DNA from: Marinovum algicola
GTDB lineage: Bacteria; Pseudomonadota; Alphaproteobacteria; Rhodobacterales; Rhodobacteraceae
Direction of reading: 5' to 3'
DNA: 64,000 nt
NCBI RefSeq assembly: GCF_900109145.1
Contig: NZ_FNYY01000005.1
Span: forward strand, 62,001-126,000
The notes beneath the pieces were generated by a model, which searched no databases, was not told where the DNA came from, and saw nothing but the letters and a program-made list of their open reading frames with translations. A program made the translations under genes and the position numbers. This document shows, piece by piece, positions 16,627-25,484 of this stretch (position 1 is its first letter; every line of letters starts with the position of its first letter).

Positions 16627-17598
16627 ATGACCAGACAAGCGGCGGATTTCGCAGCGGTGGCAGAGACCGGGCGCCGGGTGTTGCAGACCGAGGCGGAGGC
16701 GCTTCTGGCGCTCGGCCGGGCGCTGCCGGAGGATTTCGAGGCGGCGGCGCAGCTGCTGGCCGCGCTCGAGGGCCGGGTGATCGTCTCGGGCATCGGCAAG
16801 TCGGGCCACATCGGCCGCAAGATCTCGGCCACCCTGGCCTCGACCGGCACGCCGTCCTATTTCGTGCATGCCTCCGAGGCGAGCCACGGCGATCTCGGCA
16901 TGATCACCCGGCATGACGTTTGCCTGCTGATCTCCAATTCCGGCGAGACCGCCGAGCTGCGCGACATCCTGCTGCACACACGGCGGTTCTCGATCCCGAT
17001 GATCGGGATTTCGTCGAACCCGAACAGCACGCTGATGCAGGCCGCCGATTTCAAGCTGACCCTGCCGAAACTCCCCGAGGCCTGCCCGATGGGCCTCGCT
17101 CCCACCACCTCGACCACGCTGACCCTGGCGCTGGGCGATGCCCTGGCGGTGGCGGTGATGGAGCTGCGCGGCTTCGGCTCGGAGGATTTCCAGGTGTTCC
17201 ATCCGGGCGGCAAGCTCGGCGCCCAGCTCAGTCGGGTGGAAGACCTGATGCACGGGCCGGAGATGCTGCCGCTGGTGCCCGCCGACATGGCGATGGCGGA
17301 TGTGCTGATCACCATGACCTCGAAAAGCTTTGGCATCGCGGCTGTGGTCGACGACGGCCGGCTGGTGGGGGTGATCTCGGACGGCGACCTGCGGCGCAAC
17401 ATGGCCGGGCTGATGAAGATGACTGCCGGCGAACTGGCCAGCCGCAACCCGGTGACGGTGACGCCGGATGTCTTTGCCGCCCAGGCGCTGGCACTGCTCA
17501 ACGAGCGCAAGATCGGTGCGCTGATGGTTGTCGATGACGACAGCCGCCCGGTCGGCATTCTCCATATCCACGATGTTCTGCGCGCAGGTGTTGCATGA
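16627..17598 (+). CDS. kdsD: Arabinose-5-phosphate isomerase (KdsD/KpsF/GutQ)
   Basis: 323 residues: SIS sugar-isomerase domain (about 30-185, with VIVSGIGKSGHIGRK and LLISNSGET) followed by two CBS domains (about 205-320). It converts ribulose-5-phosphate to arabinose-5-phosphate, the first step of Kdo synthesis for LPS. A GAAGG ribosome-binding site lies about 8 bp before the ATG. The stop overlaps the kdsB start by 4 bp (ATGA), so the three kds genes form a tightly coupled operon. Confidence 0.95.
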   Translation: MTRQAADFAAVAETGRRVLQTEAEALLALGRALPEDFEAAAQLLAALEGRVIVSGIGKSGHIGRKISATLASTGTPSYFVHASEASHGDLGMITRHDVCLLISNSGETAELRDILLHTRRFSIPMIGISSNPNSTLMQAADFKLTLPKLPEACPMGLAPTTSTTLTLALGDALAVAVMELRGFGSEDFQVFHPGGKLGAQLSRVEDLMHGPEMLPLVPADMAMADVLITMTSKSFGIAAVVDDGRLVGVISDGDLRRNMAGLMKMTAGELASRNPVTVTPDVFAAQALALLNERKIGALMVVDDDSRPVGILHIHDVLRAGVA

Positions 17599-18386
17599 AA
17601 ACCGTTATCCTGATCCCCGCCCGCTATGCCTCGGCGCGCTATCCCGGCAAGCCGCTGGCCGAGCTGACACAGAAGGACGGCAGCAGGAAAAGCCTGATCC
17701 AGATGTCCTGGGAGGCCGCGCGCCAGATCGCCGGCGTCGACGAGGTGCATGTGGTCACCGATGACGACCGCATCCGCGAGGCCTCGGAGGGTTTTGGCGC
17801 CTCGGTGATCATGACCTCGCCCGAGGCCGAAAACGGCACCGCCCGCTGCGCCGAGGCGCTGGCCAATGGCGCGATCTCGGCCGATCTGGTGGTGAATTTC
17901 CAGGGCGACGCGCCGCTGACGCCGCCCTGGTTCGTGGAAGAGCTGATCGCTGCGATGAAGGCTGATCCCGGCGCGCAGATGGCCACGCCGGTGCTGCAAT
18001 GCGATCCGGCGACCTATGACATGTTTGTCGAAGACCGCCAGAACGGCCGGGTCGGAGGCACCACGGCGGTATTTGGCGAAGATCACCGGGCGCTCTATTT
18101 CTCCAAGGAGATCGTGCCCTATATCGACCCGGCCAAGGTGCCCGAGCGCGACATTCCGGTCTATCACCATGTCGGCGTCTATGCCTACCGGCCCGAGGCG
18201 CTGCGGTCTTACACCTTCTGGGGTGTGAGCCGGCTCGAGACGCTGGAGGGGCTGGAGCAGCTGCGCTTCCTGGTGCACGGCGTGCCGGTGCGCTGCGTGG
18301 TGGTCGAATCGCGGGGCCGGATGTTCTGGGAGCTGAACAACCCCGCCGATGTGGCGCGGATCGAGAAGGTGTTGAAAGAGCAATGA
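17595..18386 (+). CDS. kdsB: 3-deoxy-manno-octulosonate cytidylyltransferase (CMP-Kdo synthetase)
   Basis: 263 residues, GT-A-like nucleotidyltransferase activating Kdo with CTP. The N-terminus VILIPARYASARYPGKPLA is the classical nucleotide-binding signature of KdsB, and NFQGDAPL contains the metal-binding aspartate. The family usually has NVQGDEP here, so the A/L change at this site is slightly unusual and resembles the KdsB-like enzymes of roseobacters and capsule loci. Overlaps kdsD and kdsA by 4 bp each (ATGA type). Confidence 0.92.
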   Translation: MKTVILIPARYASARYPGKPLAELTQKDGSRKSLIQMSWEAARQIAGVDEVHVVTDDDRIREASEGFGASVIMTSPEAENGTARCAEALANGAISADLVVNFQGDAPLTPPWFVEELIAAMKADPGAQMATPVLQCDPATYDMFVEDRQNGRVGGTTAVFGEDHRALYFSKEIVPYIDPAKVPERDIPVYHHVGVYAYRPEALRSYTFWGVSRLETLEGLEQLRFLVHGVPVRCVVVESRGRMFWELNNPADVARIEKVLKEQ

Positions 18387-19213
18387 CAGAGACCAGAACC
18401 GTCACCATCGGCGAGATCGCCATCAGTGCGCAGGATCCCCTGGCGCTGATCACCGGGCCCTGCCAGCTCGAAAGCCACGACCATGCCCGGATGATGGCCG
18501 AGAAGATCGCCGAGGCCTGCGCGCCAAGCGGCACCCGGTTCATCTTCAAGGCCAGCTACGACAAGGCCAACCGGTCCTCGATCTCGACCCAGCGGGGCCT
18601 GGGGATGGACGAAGGCCTGACCATCCTGTCGAAGATCCGCGAGGAATTCGGCTGCCCGATGCTGACCGACGTGCATTCCGAGAGCCATTGCGCCCCGGCG
18701 GCCGAGGCGGTCGACGTGCTGCAAATCCCCGCCTTTCTCTGCCGGCAGACCGATCTGCTCTTGGCGGCGGGCGAGACCGGTGCCGCGATCAACGTCAAGA
18801 AAGGCCAGTTCCTGGCGCCGTGGGACATGGGCAATGTCGCCGAAAAAATCGCTTCGACCGGCAATCAGCGCATCATGCTCTGCGATCGCGGCACCTCCTT
18901 CGGCTACAACACTCTGGTGAGCGATTTCCGTGGCCTGCCGACCATGGCCAAGACCGGCTATCCGGTGGTCTTCGACGCGACCCATTCGGTGCAGCAGCCC
19001 GGCGGGCAGGGCACCACCTCGGGCGGCCAACGCGAGTTCGCTCCGGTGCTGGCCCGGGCGGCGGTCGCGGTGGGTGTGGCGGCGCTCTTCATCGAGACGC
19101 ACGAGGATCCGGACGATGCGCCGTCGGACGGGCCGAACATGATCCCGGTGGATCAGATGCGCGCGCTGATCGACCGGCTGGTGGCTTTCGACCGGCTGTC
19201 CAAGGGGCTCTGA
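18383..19213 (+). CDS. kdsA: 3-deoxy-8-phosphooctulonate synthase (Kdo-8-P synthase)
   Basis: 276 residues of the DAHP synthetase I/KdsA TIM-barrel family; condenses phosphoenolpyruvate with arabinose-5-phosphate. Seen are GPCQLESHDHA, FKASYDKANRSS, LTDVHSE, KKGQFLAPWDM and FDATHSVQQPGGQGTTSGGQREF, all typical. Last gene of kdsD-kdsB-kdsA. The phosphatase kdsC is not in the operon and was not seen in this window, so Kdo-8-P must be dephosphorylated by a gene elsewhere. Confidence 0.95.
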   Translation: MTETRTVTIGEIAISAQDPLALITGPCQLESHDHARMMAEKIAEACAPSGTRFIFKASYDKANRSSISTQRGLGMDEGLTILSKIREEFGCPMLTDVHSESHCAPAAEAVDVLQIPAFLCRQTDLLLAAGETGAAINVKKGQFLAPWDMGNVAEKIASTGNQRIMLCDRGTSFGYNTLVSDFRGLPTMAKTGYPVVFDATHSVQQPGGQGTTSGGQREFAPVLARAAVAVGVAALFIETHEDPDDAPSDGPNMIPVDQMRALIDRLVAFDRLSKGL

Positions 19214-19221
19214 GCCCCCGC

Positions 19222-19361
19222 GTCCCGGCCCCGCGCCGGGACCTCGCGCCGCAAACCGTGAGGCCCCGGAACAGGTCCGGGGCGCGGGGATTGCGCCGCA
19301 GCCCGGGCCGCTTGCGGGCGGGTTCTCTTGGGGCTGAGAGGCCCCGGCGCGAGGCCGGGGC
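19222..19361. repeat. Cluster of three family B palindromes
   Basis: Three inverted repeats follow kdsA: GTCCCGG/CCGGGAC (19222-19242), GCCCCGGA/TCCGGGGC (19263-19283) and GCCCCGGC/GCCGGGGC (19341-19361). They belong to the family repeated at 32481, 49419, 54862, 54918, 62366 and 62408. They may terminate the kds operon and separate it from rarD, or be remnants of a repeat burst. Confidence 0.6.
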
Positions 19362-19474
19362 GTGCTGCGCGACCCTCTGCCCCCGGTCCCGCAATAGAGA
19401 GCGCATTTTCCGGGTCGCCTTTGTCGCGCGGTTCTGGCAACAGGATCCGGTCGCCTTGCAGAAGGATCCGCCAG

Positions 19475-20392
19475 ATGCGCCCTGCCGAAGCTCTCAAGCC
19501 CAAGACCAACGAAGATACCGCGCAGGGCCTGGCCTTTGCCGTCTCGGCCTATGTCATCTGGGGCTTTCTGCCGCTTTACATGAAGCTGCTGGCGCATATT
19601 CCGCCGGCCGAGGTGGTGGCGCACCGGGTGATCTGGTCGGTGCCGATCGCGGCGGTGGTGCTGGTGGCACTGGGGCGGACGGCCACCCTGCGCGAGGCGC
19701 TGCGCAACCCGCGGATGCTGGCGATGGGCTGCGTGACGGCGGCGCTGGTGTCGATCAACTGGGGCATCTACGTCTGGGCGATTGCCAACGATCGTGCGCT
19801 CGACGCGGCGCTGGGGTACTACATCAACCCGCTGTTCTCGGTCTTTCTCGGCGCGGTCCTGCTGGGTGAACGGCTGAGCCGGGCGCAGATCGCCGCCATC
19901 GCCCTGGCGGCGGCGGCGGTGCTGGTTCTGGCGCTGGATGCCGGGCGGCTGCCCTGGGCGGCGGTCGGGCTGATGCTGTCCTGGGGATTTTATGCCCTGG
20001 CCAAGAAGCAGTTGCCGATCGGCCCCAACCAGGGGTTCCTGCTCGAGGTGCTGATCCTGACGCCGCCGGCGCTGGGTTACATCGCCTGGACGGTCGCGAC
20101 CGGACAATCGCATTTCACCACCAGCCTGACGCTGGACACCTGGCTGCTTCTGGGCTGTGGTGTCGTCACCGCCGTGCCGCTCCTGTTTTATGCCAATGGC
20201 GCCAAGGGGCTGCGGCTTTCGACCATCGGCGTGCTGCAATATATCGCGCCGACGATGATCTTTCTCTGCGCGGTGCTGGTTTTCAAGGAGCCCTTCGGCC
20301 AGGCTCGGATGATCGCCTTTCCGATGATCTGGGCGGCGTTGGTGATCTATTCGGTGGCAATGCTGCGCGGCATGCGGCGGCTGGGCGCCTGA
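19475..20392 (+). CDS. rarD: RarD-type EamA permease
   Basis: 305-residue integral membrane protein with about ten hydrophobic helices in two EamA halves. The N-terminal QGLAFAVSAYVIWGFLPLYM and EVVAHRVIWS are characteristic of the RarD (chloramphenicol-sensitive protein) subfamily of drug/metabolite transporters. ATG 19475 is chosen because conservation begins there; upstream in-frame codons run through the palindrome cluster. Substrate is not known for the family. Confidence 0.9.
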   Translation: MRPAEALKPKTNEDTAQGLAFAVSAYVIWGFLPLYMKLLAHIPPAEVVAHRVIWSVPIAAVVLVALGRTATLREALRNPRMLAMGCVTAALVSINWGIYVWAIANDRALDAALGYYINPLFSVFLGAVLLGERLSRAQIAAIALAAAAVLVLALDAGRLPWAAVGLMLSWGFYALAKKQLPIGPNQGFLLEVLILTPPALGYIAWTVATGQSHFTTSLTLDTWLLLGCGVVTAVPLLFYANGAKGLRLSTIGVLQYIAPTMIFLCAVLVFKEPFGQARMIAFPMIWAALVIYSVAMLRGMRRLGA

Positions 20393-20440
20393 CCCGTGGA
20401 CCCTTGCGGCGGCGCCGCGCATTTGCCACACCCTCGGCGC

Positions 20441-21088
20441 ATGGATGACAGCTATCAGCCCCCCGACACGCCGCTCGACGTGCTGCACGAAGATCACGAG
20501 ATCCTCATCGTCAACAAGCCCGCCGGCCTCCTGTCGGTGCCGGGCAAGGGGCCGCATCTGGCCGATTGCCTGATCGCCCGGGTGCAGGAGGCCTTTCCGA
20601 CGGCGCTGCTGGTGCACCGGCTGGACCGCGACACATCCGGCGTGATGGTCTTTGGCCTGACGCCGCATGCCCAGCGCCACCTTGGTCTGCAATTCGAGAA
20701 GCGCGGCGTCAGGAAAACCTACGTCGCGCGGCTCTGGGGCCGGCTGGAGCCGCGCACCGGCACCGTCGATCTGCCGCTGATCGTCGACCGGGAGAACCGG
20801 CCGTTGCAAAAGGTCTGTCACGAGACCGGCCGGGCGGCGCAGACCGATTGGCGGGTCCAATCCTACAAGGCCGACGAGACCCGCGTGCGCTTCATGCCCA
20901 AGACCGGGCGCAGCCACCAGTTGCGGGTGCATGCCCTGGCGCTGGGGCATGTGATCCTCGGTGATCCGCTTTATGCCAGCGGCGCGGCGCGGGCCTATCC
21001 TCGGCTGATGCTGCACTCCGAGGAGCTGCGGTTCCGCCATCCCGATGGCGGCGAGGGGGTGAAGTTCCGGGCGGTGGCGCCGTTCTGA
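20441..21088 (+). CDS. rluA: RNA pseudouridine synthase RluA
   Basis: 215 residues, the size of E. coli RluA (23S U746 and tRNA U32 pseudouridylation). The N-terminal HEDHEILIVNKPAGLLSVPGK and the catalytic motif HRLDRDTSGVMVF (aspartate nucleophile in RLDRDTSG) define the family; there is no S4 domain. ATG 20441 gives the RluA-like start; an in-frame GTG at 20396 is less likely. Starts 48 bp after rarD and probably shares its transcript. Confidence 0.9.
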   Translation: MDDSYQPPDTPLDVLHEDHEILIVNKPAGLLSVPGKGPHLADCLIARVQEAFPTALLVHRLDRDTSGVMVFGLTPHAQRHLGLQFEKRGVRKTYVARLWGRLEPRTGTVDLPLIVDRENRPLQKVCHETGRAAQTDWRVQSYKADETRVRFMPKTGRSHQLRVHALALGHVILGDPLYASGAARAYPRLMLHSEELRFRHPDGGEGVKFRAVAPF

Positions 21089-21103
21089 GGGCGCCGGCCG
21101 GTT

Positions 21104-21295
21104 TCAGTGGCCGCCGGTATCGGCGTCGCGGCGGGTGAGCCCCATGTCGCGCAGTGCCGCGTCGCTCAGGCGGCGCATCTGCTGGCGTTGGCGATAGGCA
21201 CCGTCGGCGGCGATCAGCCAGCCCAGGACGCGGGCCAGGATCGAGCGGGTGGCGGGGCGGTGAAGCGGGCGGGGGAGGCTGCGATGGGTCAGCAT
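21104..21295 (-). CDS. DUF1127 small protein
   Basis: 63 residues. The C-terminal half QQMRRLSDAALRDMGLTRRD is the DUF1127 (YjiS) arginine-rich signature; such small basic proteins in Rhodobacter bind RNA and are often stress-induced. The N-terminal half has a short hydrophobic stretch. Start at 21295 is chosen because AAGGAG lies about 7 bp upstream on the minus strand; an in-frame start at 21322 lacks a site. Convergent with rluA. A second DUF1127 gene is at 47564. Confidence 0.82.
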   Translation of the reverse strand: MLTHRSLPRPLHRPATRSILARVLGWLIAADGAYRQRQQMRRLSDAALRDMGLTRRDADTGGH

Positions 21296-21460
21296 GGTCG
21301 GGCTCCTTTCGAGGTATGACATTGGATGACCTCAGACTGACAGCCGCCTGCAAAAGCAGCGCAAAAAGCCGGGTGCAAAGGCCGCCCCCGCGTGCAAGAC
21401 TTTCGTAAAATGAGCCGGATACACCGTAAAATCGGCGGTGAGAGGAGCCTGACAGCCGAA

Positions 21461-23074
21461 ATGCCCGATCTCGTGATCCATCTGCGCGGCCCCTTGCGGA
21501 TCGCCACCGGCGACGGCCGGCCGCTGGCCGGCCTGACGCGGCGGGGGCAGGCGATGCTGGTCTGTCTGGCGTTGCAGCCGGGGATGCGGGCCGAACGGGG
21601 GTATCTGGCCGAGCTGCTCTGGAGCGACCGGTCGGAAGAACAGTCGCGCGCCTCGCTGCGACAGGAGCTTTCGGTGCTGAAACGGGCCGTGCCGGAGGCG
21701 ATTCTGGCGGCGGATCGCCAGGCGGTCTGGCTCGATGCCGGCGCGGTGCAGGTTGACGAGGGCGGCGCCGGCGATCTGCTCGAGGGGTTCGATCTGGCTT
21801 CGGAAGGTTTCGAGGACTGGCTGCGGCAGGCACGGGCGGGGCGCGCAGCAGATGCGCCCGCCGAGACCAGCGCTGCGGCGCGGGGCGAGCGGCCGACGCT
21901 TGCGGTGCTGCCGTTCGAGGAATTTGGCGCCGCCGCGCGGGACATGTTCGCCGACGGTGTGGTCGACGAGATCACCAGCGCGCTCAGCCGGTGCAAGGAG
22001 TTCCGCGTCATTGCCCGGCAATCGGCTTTTGCGCTGGGCGATCCGGGGCTTTCGGTGCCCGAGGCGGCGGCGCGACTGAAGGCGGATTACATCGTCGAGG
22101 GGTCGGTGCGCCGCGCGGGCGAACGGCTGCGGATTTCGGTGCAGCTGGTGCGGGGCCACGACGGGCATACGCTCTGGACCGCGCGCTTCGATGATCGGCT
22201 GGACGATCTGTTCGACCTGCTCGACCGGATCGCGGCCCAGGTGGCGGGGCAGATCCTACCCAACCTGCGCGCCGCCGAGATCGCCCGCGCCCGCGCCCGG
22301 CCGCCGCAGGACCGGACCGCCTATGAGCTGATGCTGACCGCGCTGCCGCATTTCTGGGCGCATCGCGGCGAAGAGAACGAACGGGCCATCGCGCTGCTGG
22401 ATCAGGCGTTGCTGCATCAGCCGGATTTCGCGCCGGCGATGGCCTACAAGGCGTGGTGCCATGCACATCACTGCTGTTACACGTGGACAACCGACGGCGC
22501 ACCGCATCAGGCGGCGGCCCGGACGCTCGTGTCCCGGGCGGCGCCGATGGTGCAGGACGATCCCGGCGCGCTGGTGGCGCTATCGGCGGCCTGCGGGCTG
22601 GCGCTCAACGATTTCGCCCGGGCGCGGAGCCTGGTCGACCGGGCGTTGCTGCTTGATCCGAACAACGCCTGGGGCTGGCTACGGCTGGGCTGGACGGCGG
22701 TTTATGTCGGAGAGTTCGACACCGGCATGGCGGCCTTTGATCGCTACGATCAGCTCAGCCCGCTCGATCCCTTCCGCTTCAACGGGCTGTTCGGCCGCTC
22801 GGCCGCGCTGCGGGCGATGCGGCGGTTCGACGAATCGGTGGCGCTTTGTGAACAGGGGCTGCGCGAAGGGACTGGGGTGACCTGGGCCTACCGGATGCTC
22901 TTTGGGACCCATTGGCTGGCCGGCAACAAGGATGCGGCAATGGCGGCGGCGCGGAAATGGCGGGCCGCCTATCCCGACATCACCTTCGAGATGGCGCGCA
23001 ACCTGATGCCGAAATGGCAGCACGACCCGGCCTATTACAAGGCGCTTCAGGAATTGTGGCGGCAGGACGGCTGA
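21461..23074 (+). CDS. SARP-like winged-helix regulator with TolB-like and TPR domains
   Basis: 537 residues from this ATG. An N-terminal SARP-type winged helix (about 1-110: IHLRGPLRIATG, ARLQ-like RGQAMLVCLALQPG, LWSDRSEEQSRASLRQELSVLK) is followed by a domain like that of adenylate-cyclase-associated/TolB-like proteins (about 145-270: LAVLPFEEFG, ADGVVDEITSALSRCKEFRVIAR, ADYIVEGSVRR) and C-terminal TPR-like helices. GAGAGGAG lies upstream of ATG 21461; in-frame starts at 21392 (GTG) and 21410 (ATG) are possible. It shares its design with the 12042 gene but is not adjacent to it. No kinase or cyclase catalytic domain is present. Regulon unknown. Confidence 0.78.
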   Translation: MPDLVIHLRGPLRIATGDGRPLAGLTRRGQAMLVCLALQPGMRAERGYLAELLWSDRSEEQSRASLRQELSVLKRAVPEAILAADRQAVWLDAGAVQVDEGGAGDLLEGFDLASEGFEDWLRQARAGRAADAPAETSAAARGERPTLAVLPFEEFGAAARDMFADGVVDEITSALSRCKEFRVIARQSAFALGDPGLSVPEAAARLKADYIVEGSVRRAGERLRISVQLVRGHDGHTLWTARFDDRLDDLFDLLDRIAAQVAGQILPNLRAAEIARARARPPQDRTAYELMLTALPHFWAHRGEENERAIALLDQALLHQPDFAPAMAYKAWCHAHHCCYTWTTDGAPHQAAARTLVSRAAPMVQDDPGALVALSAACGLALNDFARARSLVDRALLLDPNNAWGWLRLGWTAVYVGEFDTGMAAFDRYDQLSPLDPFRFNGLFGRSAALRAMRRFDESVALCEQGLREGTGVTWAYRMLFGTHWLAGNKDAAMAAARKWRAAYPDITFEMARNLMPKWQHDPAYYKALQELWRQDG

Positions 23075-23087
23075 GTCGCGGGCCGGA

Positions 23088-23588
23088 TCAGGCGCTCTTG
23101 CTCAGCCGCGCTTCCAGCACGTCGAAGGGCACGCCGGGCTCGTCCTTGGCGCCGCGGATCACCAGCGAGGTCTTGACCGAGGCGACATTGGGCGCGGTCA
23201 GCAGTTCGCCGGTCAGAAAGCTCTGAAAGCTCGACAGATCGGGCGCCACGCATTTCAGGATGAAATCCACCTCGCCATTCAGCATGTGGCACTCGCGCAC
23301 CAGCGGCCAGGCGCGGCAGCGGTCCTCGAAGGCCGAAAGATCGGCCTCGGCCTGGCTCACCAGACCGACCATGGCAAAGACCTGCACCTCGAATCCCAGC
23401 TCGCGGGCGTCGATATCGGCATGGTAGCCGCGTATGAATCCCTGCTCTTCGAGCGTGCGCACCCGGCGCAGGCAGGGCGGGGCCGAAATGCCGACCCGGC
23501 GGGCCAGCTCGACATTGGTCATCCGCCCGTCGGCCTGAAGCTCGGCCAGGATTTTGCGATCTATCGGGTCTAGTCGAGTTCCCGGCAT
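23088..23588 (-). CDS. Lrp/AsnC family transcriptional regulator
   Basis: 166 residues: N-terminal HTH (about 5-65: [28 protein letters not shown] and [16 protein letters not shown]) and a C-terminal RAM ligand/oligomer domain (about 75-150). Closer to Lrp than AsnC in length. Divergent from trxB across a 201-bp gap. GGAGGG lies 5 bp before the ATG, and TATAAC about 35 bp upstream could be its -10 box. A 12-bp palindrome in the gap may be its binding site. Confidence 0.9.
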   Translation of the reverse strand: MPGTRLDPIDRKILAELQADGRMTNVELARRVGISAPPCLRRVRTLEEQGFIRGYHADIDARELGFEVQVFAMVGLVSQAEADLSAFEDRCRAWPLVRECHMLNGEVDFILKCVAPDLSSFQSFLTGELLTAPNVASVKTSLVIRGAKDEPGVPFDVLEARLSKSA

Positions 23589-23652
23589 GTATCCCTCCGC
23601 CGAAATTGCGTTTGTTATACCAGCCCTGTCAGGCGACGCAATAATGTTTCGC

Positions 23653-23664
23653 TCTTGCGCAAGA
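23653..23664. promoter_or_regulatory. Palindrome TCTTGCGCAAGA in the lrp/trxB gap
   Basis: Perfect 12-bp palindrome 65 bp upstream of the Lrp-type gene and 126 bp upstream of trxB, in a locally A/T-richer stretch. Candidate operator for the adjacent regulator; no experimental basis here. Confidence 0.4.
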
Positions 23665-23789
23665 TTGTTTTTGCCGCGCCGGTCTGGCCGGTGTCAGGGC
23701 GCATAGCGGCCCTGCATGGTCTTTTCGTCGGGCGACGGGATCGCTATATGCGGCCTCTGACATGCAAGCGCAAGCCAAAGGGGCACAAC

Positions 23790-24794
23790 ATGGGTGAGAC
23801 ACGCCACACCAAAGTTCTGATCATCGGGTCCGGCCCCGCGGGCTATACCGCCGGGGTCTATGCCAGCCGCGCCATGCTGAGCCCGATCCTCGTGCAGGGA
23901 ATCGAGCCGGGCGGCCAGCTGACCACCACCACCGAGGTCGAGAACTGGCCCGGCGACACCGAAGTGCAGGGCCCCGATCTGATGGTGCGGATGGAGGCCC
24001 ATGCCAAGGCGATGGGCACCGAGATCATCGGCGACATCATCACGTCGCTCGATACCTCCAAGCGGCCGTTCGTGGCCAAGGGGGACAGCGGCACCACCTA
24101 CACCGCCGACGCGGTGATCCTGGCCACCGGGGCGCGGGCGAAATGGCTGGGGCTGGACAGCGAAGAGGCCTTCAAGGGCTTTGGCGTCTCGGCCTGTGCC
24201 ACCTGCGACGGTTTCTTCTATCGCGGGCAAGAGATCGTCGTGGTCGGCGGCGGCAACACCGCTGTCGAAGAGGCGCTGTTCCTGACCAATTTCGCATCCA
24301 AGGTCACGCTGGTGCACCGCCGCGACGAGCTGCGCGCCGAGAAGATCCTTCAGGAACGGCTGTTGAAACACCCCAAGATCGAGCCGCTGTGGTTCCATGA
24401 GCTGGATGAGGTCTTTGGCAATGACATGCCCAAGGGCGTCGAGGGCGTGCGGGTAAAGCACGTCAAGACCGGCGAGATCACCGAAATCCCCTGCAAGGGC
24501 GTCTTTATCGCCATCGGCCATGCGCCGGCGACCGAACTGGTGAAAGACACGCTGGAGCTGCACAACGGCGGATACGTTAAGGTCGAGCCGGGCAGCACCC
24601 GCTCTTCGGTGCCGGGCATCTTTGCCGCCGGAGATCTGACTGACCACATCTATCGCCAGGCGGTGACCTCGGCCGGAATGGGCTGTATGGCGGCACTCGA
24701 TGCCGAGAAGTTCCTGGCCGAGCACGGCGAAGCCGAGCGCAGCCCCGAGGCGGTGACCGAACCGCTGGGCTACGGCGCCGAAACCCCGGCTTGA
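23790..24794 (+). CDS. trxB: Thioredoxin-disulfide reductase
   Basis: 334 residues; NADPH- and FAD-dependent reduction of thioredoxin. FAD motif [18 protein letters not shown] at the N-terminus, redox pair C136-A-T-C139 ([11 protein letters not shown]), NADPH motif [12 protein letters not shown] and the closing [21 protein letters not shown] 23790 follows AAAGGGG; the frame is open further upstream but without conserved sequence. It would supply reduced thioredoxin to enzymes such as the free-methionine sulfoxide reductase at 4.7 kb. Confidence 0.96.
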   Translation: MGETRHTKVLIIGSGPAGYTAGVYASRAMLSPILVQGIEPGGQLTTTTEVENWPGDTEVQGPDLMVRMEAHAKAMGTEIIGDIITSLDTSKRPFVAKGDSGTTYTADAVILATGARAKWLGLDSEEAFKGFGVSACATCDGFFYRGQEIVVVGGGNTAVEEALFLTNFASKVTLVHRRDELRAEKILQERLLKHPKIEPLWFHELDEVFGNDMPKGVEGVRVKHVKTGEITEIPCKGVFIAIGHAPATELVKDTLELHNGGYVKVEPGSTRSSVPGIFAAGDLTDHIYRQAVTSAGMGCMAALDAEKFLAEHGEAERSPEAVTEPLGYGAETPA

Positions 24795-24802
24795 GCCGGG
24801 GT
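24783..24802. terminator. Hairpin overlapping the trxB stop codon
   Basis: ACCCCGGC (24783-24790), loop TTGA containing the trxB TGA, GCCGGGGT (24795-24802). Likely transcript end between the convergent trxB and DUF genes; no T-tract. Related to the family B palindromes. Confidence 0.45.
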
Positions 24803-24872
24803 CCTACCCGCCCGGTGCACCCCCGGGGGTGATGGGCACGCCGCCATCCCCCCGCGGCGGTCGACGCGGCGC

Positions 24873-25406
24873 CTAGGGGTGGATGTCGCGCGGCGTGCAT
24901 CCCGATTCCAGCACCACCGCGATCCAGTTGACCTCGGGCTCGAGGCCCAACTCGTTCAGCCAGGCCTGTTGCAGCCGATAGGCGGGCAGTTCCTGCGCGC
25001 CGGGGCAATACCAGTGCCGCGCCTCGGCCTGTCGGTGGTGCGCCAACTCATGCAACAGCGTGCTGACGTCAAAGGGATCGCGCGGCGACCAGGGGCGGAT
25101 CAGCCAGATCACCTGCGCCTCGGCATCGTAGAGCCCGCGCAGGGCGGCGTGCCGCGAGGACAGCCCGTCCAGCGCGGCGGCCCGGGCGGCGCTGACAAGC
25201 CGCACGGCGGGCGGCTGGGCACGGCGCGGCAGATCGGAGCGGCGGTCGAGCCAATCGTCGAGATGGGCCACGAGTTCGACCAGCGTCGGCGCGGTGCGCC
25301 AGGCCAGCGGATCGGCCGGTTCGGCAGCAGCGGGCAAGAGGGACAGGATCAGGCATAGGGCGCCTGTGCGTGCCAGCGCAAGGCTGGCCCGGAAAGGGAA
25401 GGTCAT
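24873..25406 (-). CDS. Secreted protein with HELAHH motif (DUF6647-like)
   Basis: 177 residues starting with a signal peptide (MTFPFRASLALARTGALCLI, then LSLLPAAAEPA). About residues 120-130 read LLHELAHHRQ, a zincin-type HExxH motif, followed 15-20 residues later by CPGAQELPAYRLQQAWL, where the glutamate could be a third ligand. It resembles small exported proteins annotated DUF6647 in Rhodobacteraceae. Possible periplasmic metallopeptidase, unproven. In-frame starts further upstream (25586) would remove the signal peptide from the N-terminus and overlap the LysR gene. Confidence 0.65.
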   Translation of the reverse strand: MTFPFRASLALARTGALCLILSLLPAAAEPADPLAWRTAPTLVELVAHLDDWLDRRSDLPRRAQPPAVRLVSAARAAALDGLSSRHAALRGLYDAEAQVIWLIRPWSPRDPFDVSTLLHELAHHRQAEARHWYCPGAQELPAYRLQQAWLNELGLEPEVNWIAVVLESGCTPRDIHP

Positions 25407-25484
25407 CACGTCCTCCGCATCTTGTTTTGTCAGGCTGTGCTTTGATGATACGCTGGGGGCGAGGGATGCCGCAAAAGACGTTTT

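Noticed and set aside
18209-21040. A 943-codon minus-strand frame across kdsA, rarD and rluA
   Set aside because: It is the reverse-strand shadow of three clear genes and shows no recognisable protein features.
23655-23789. N-terminal extension of TrxB by 45 codons
   Set aside because: The upstream codons have no similarity to TrxB, and ATG 23790 has a good ribosome-binding site.
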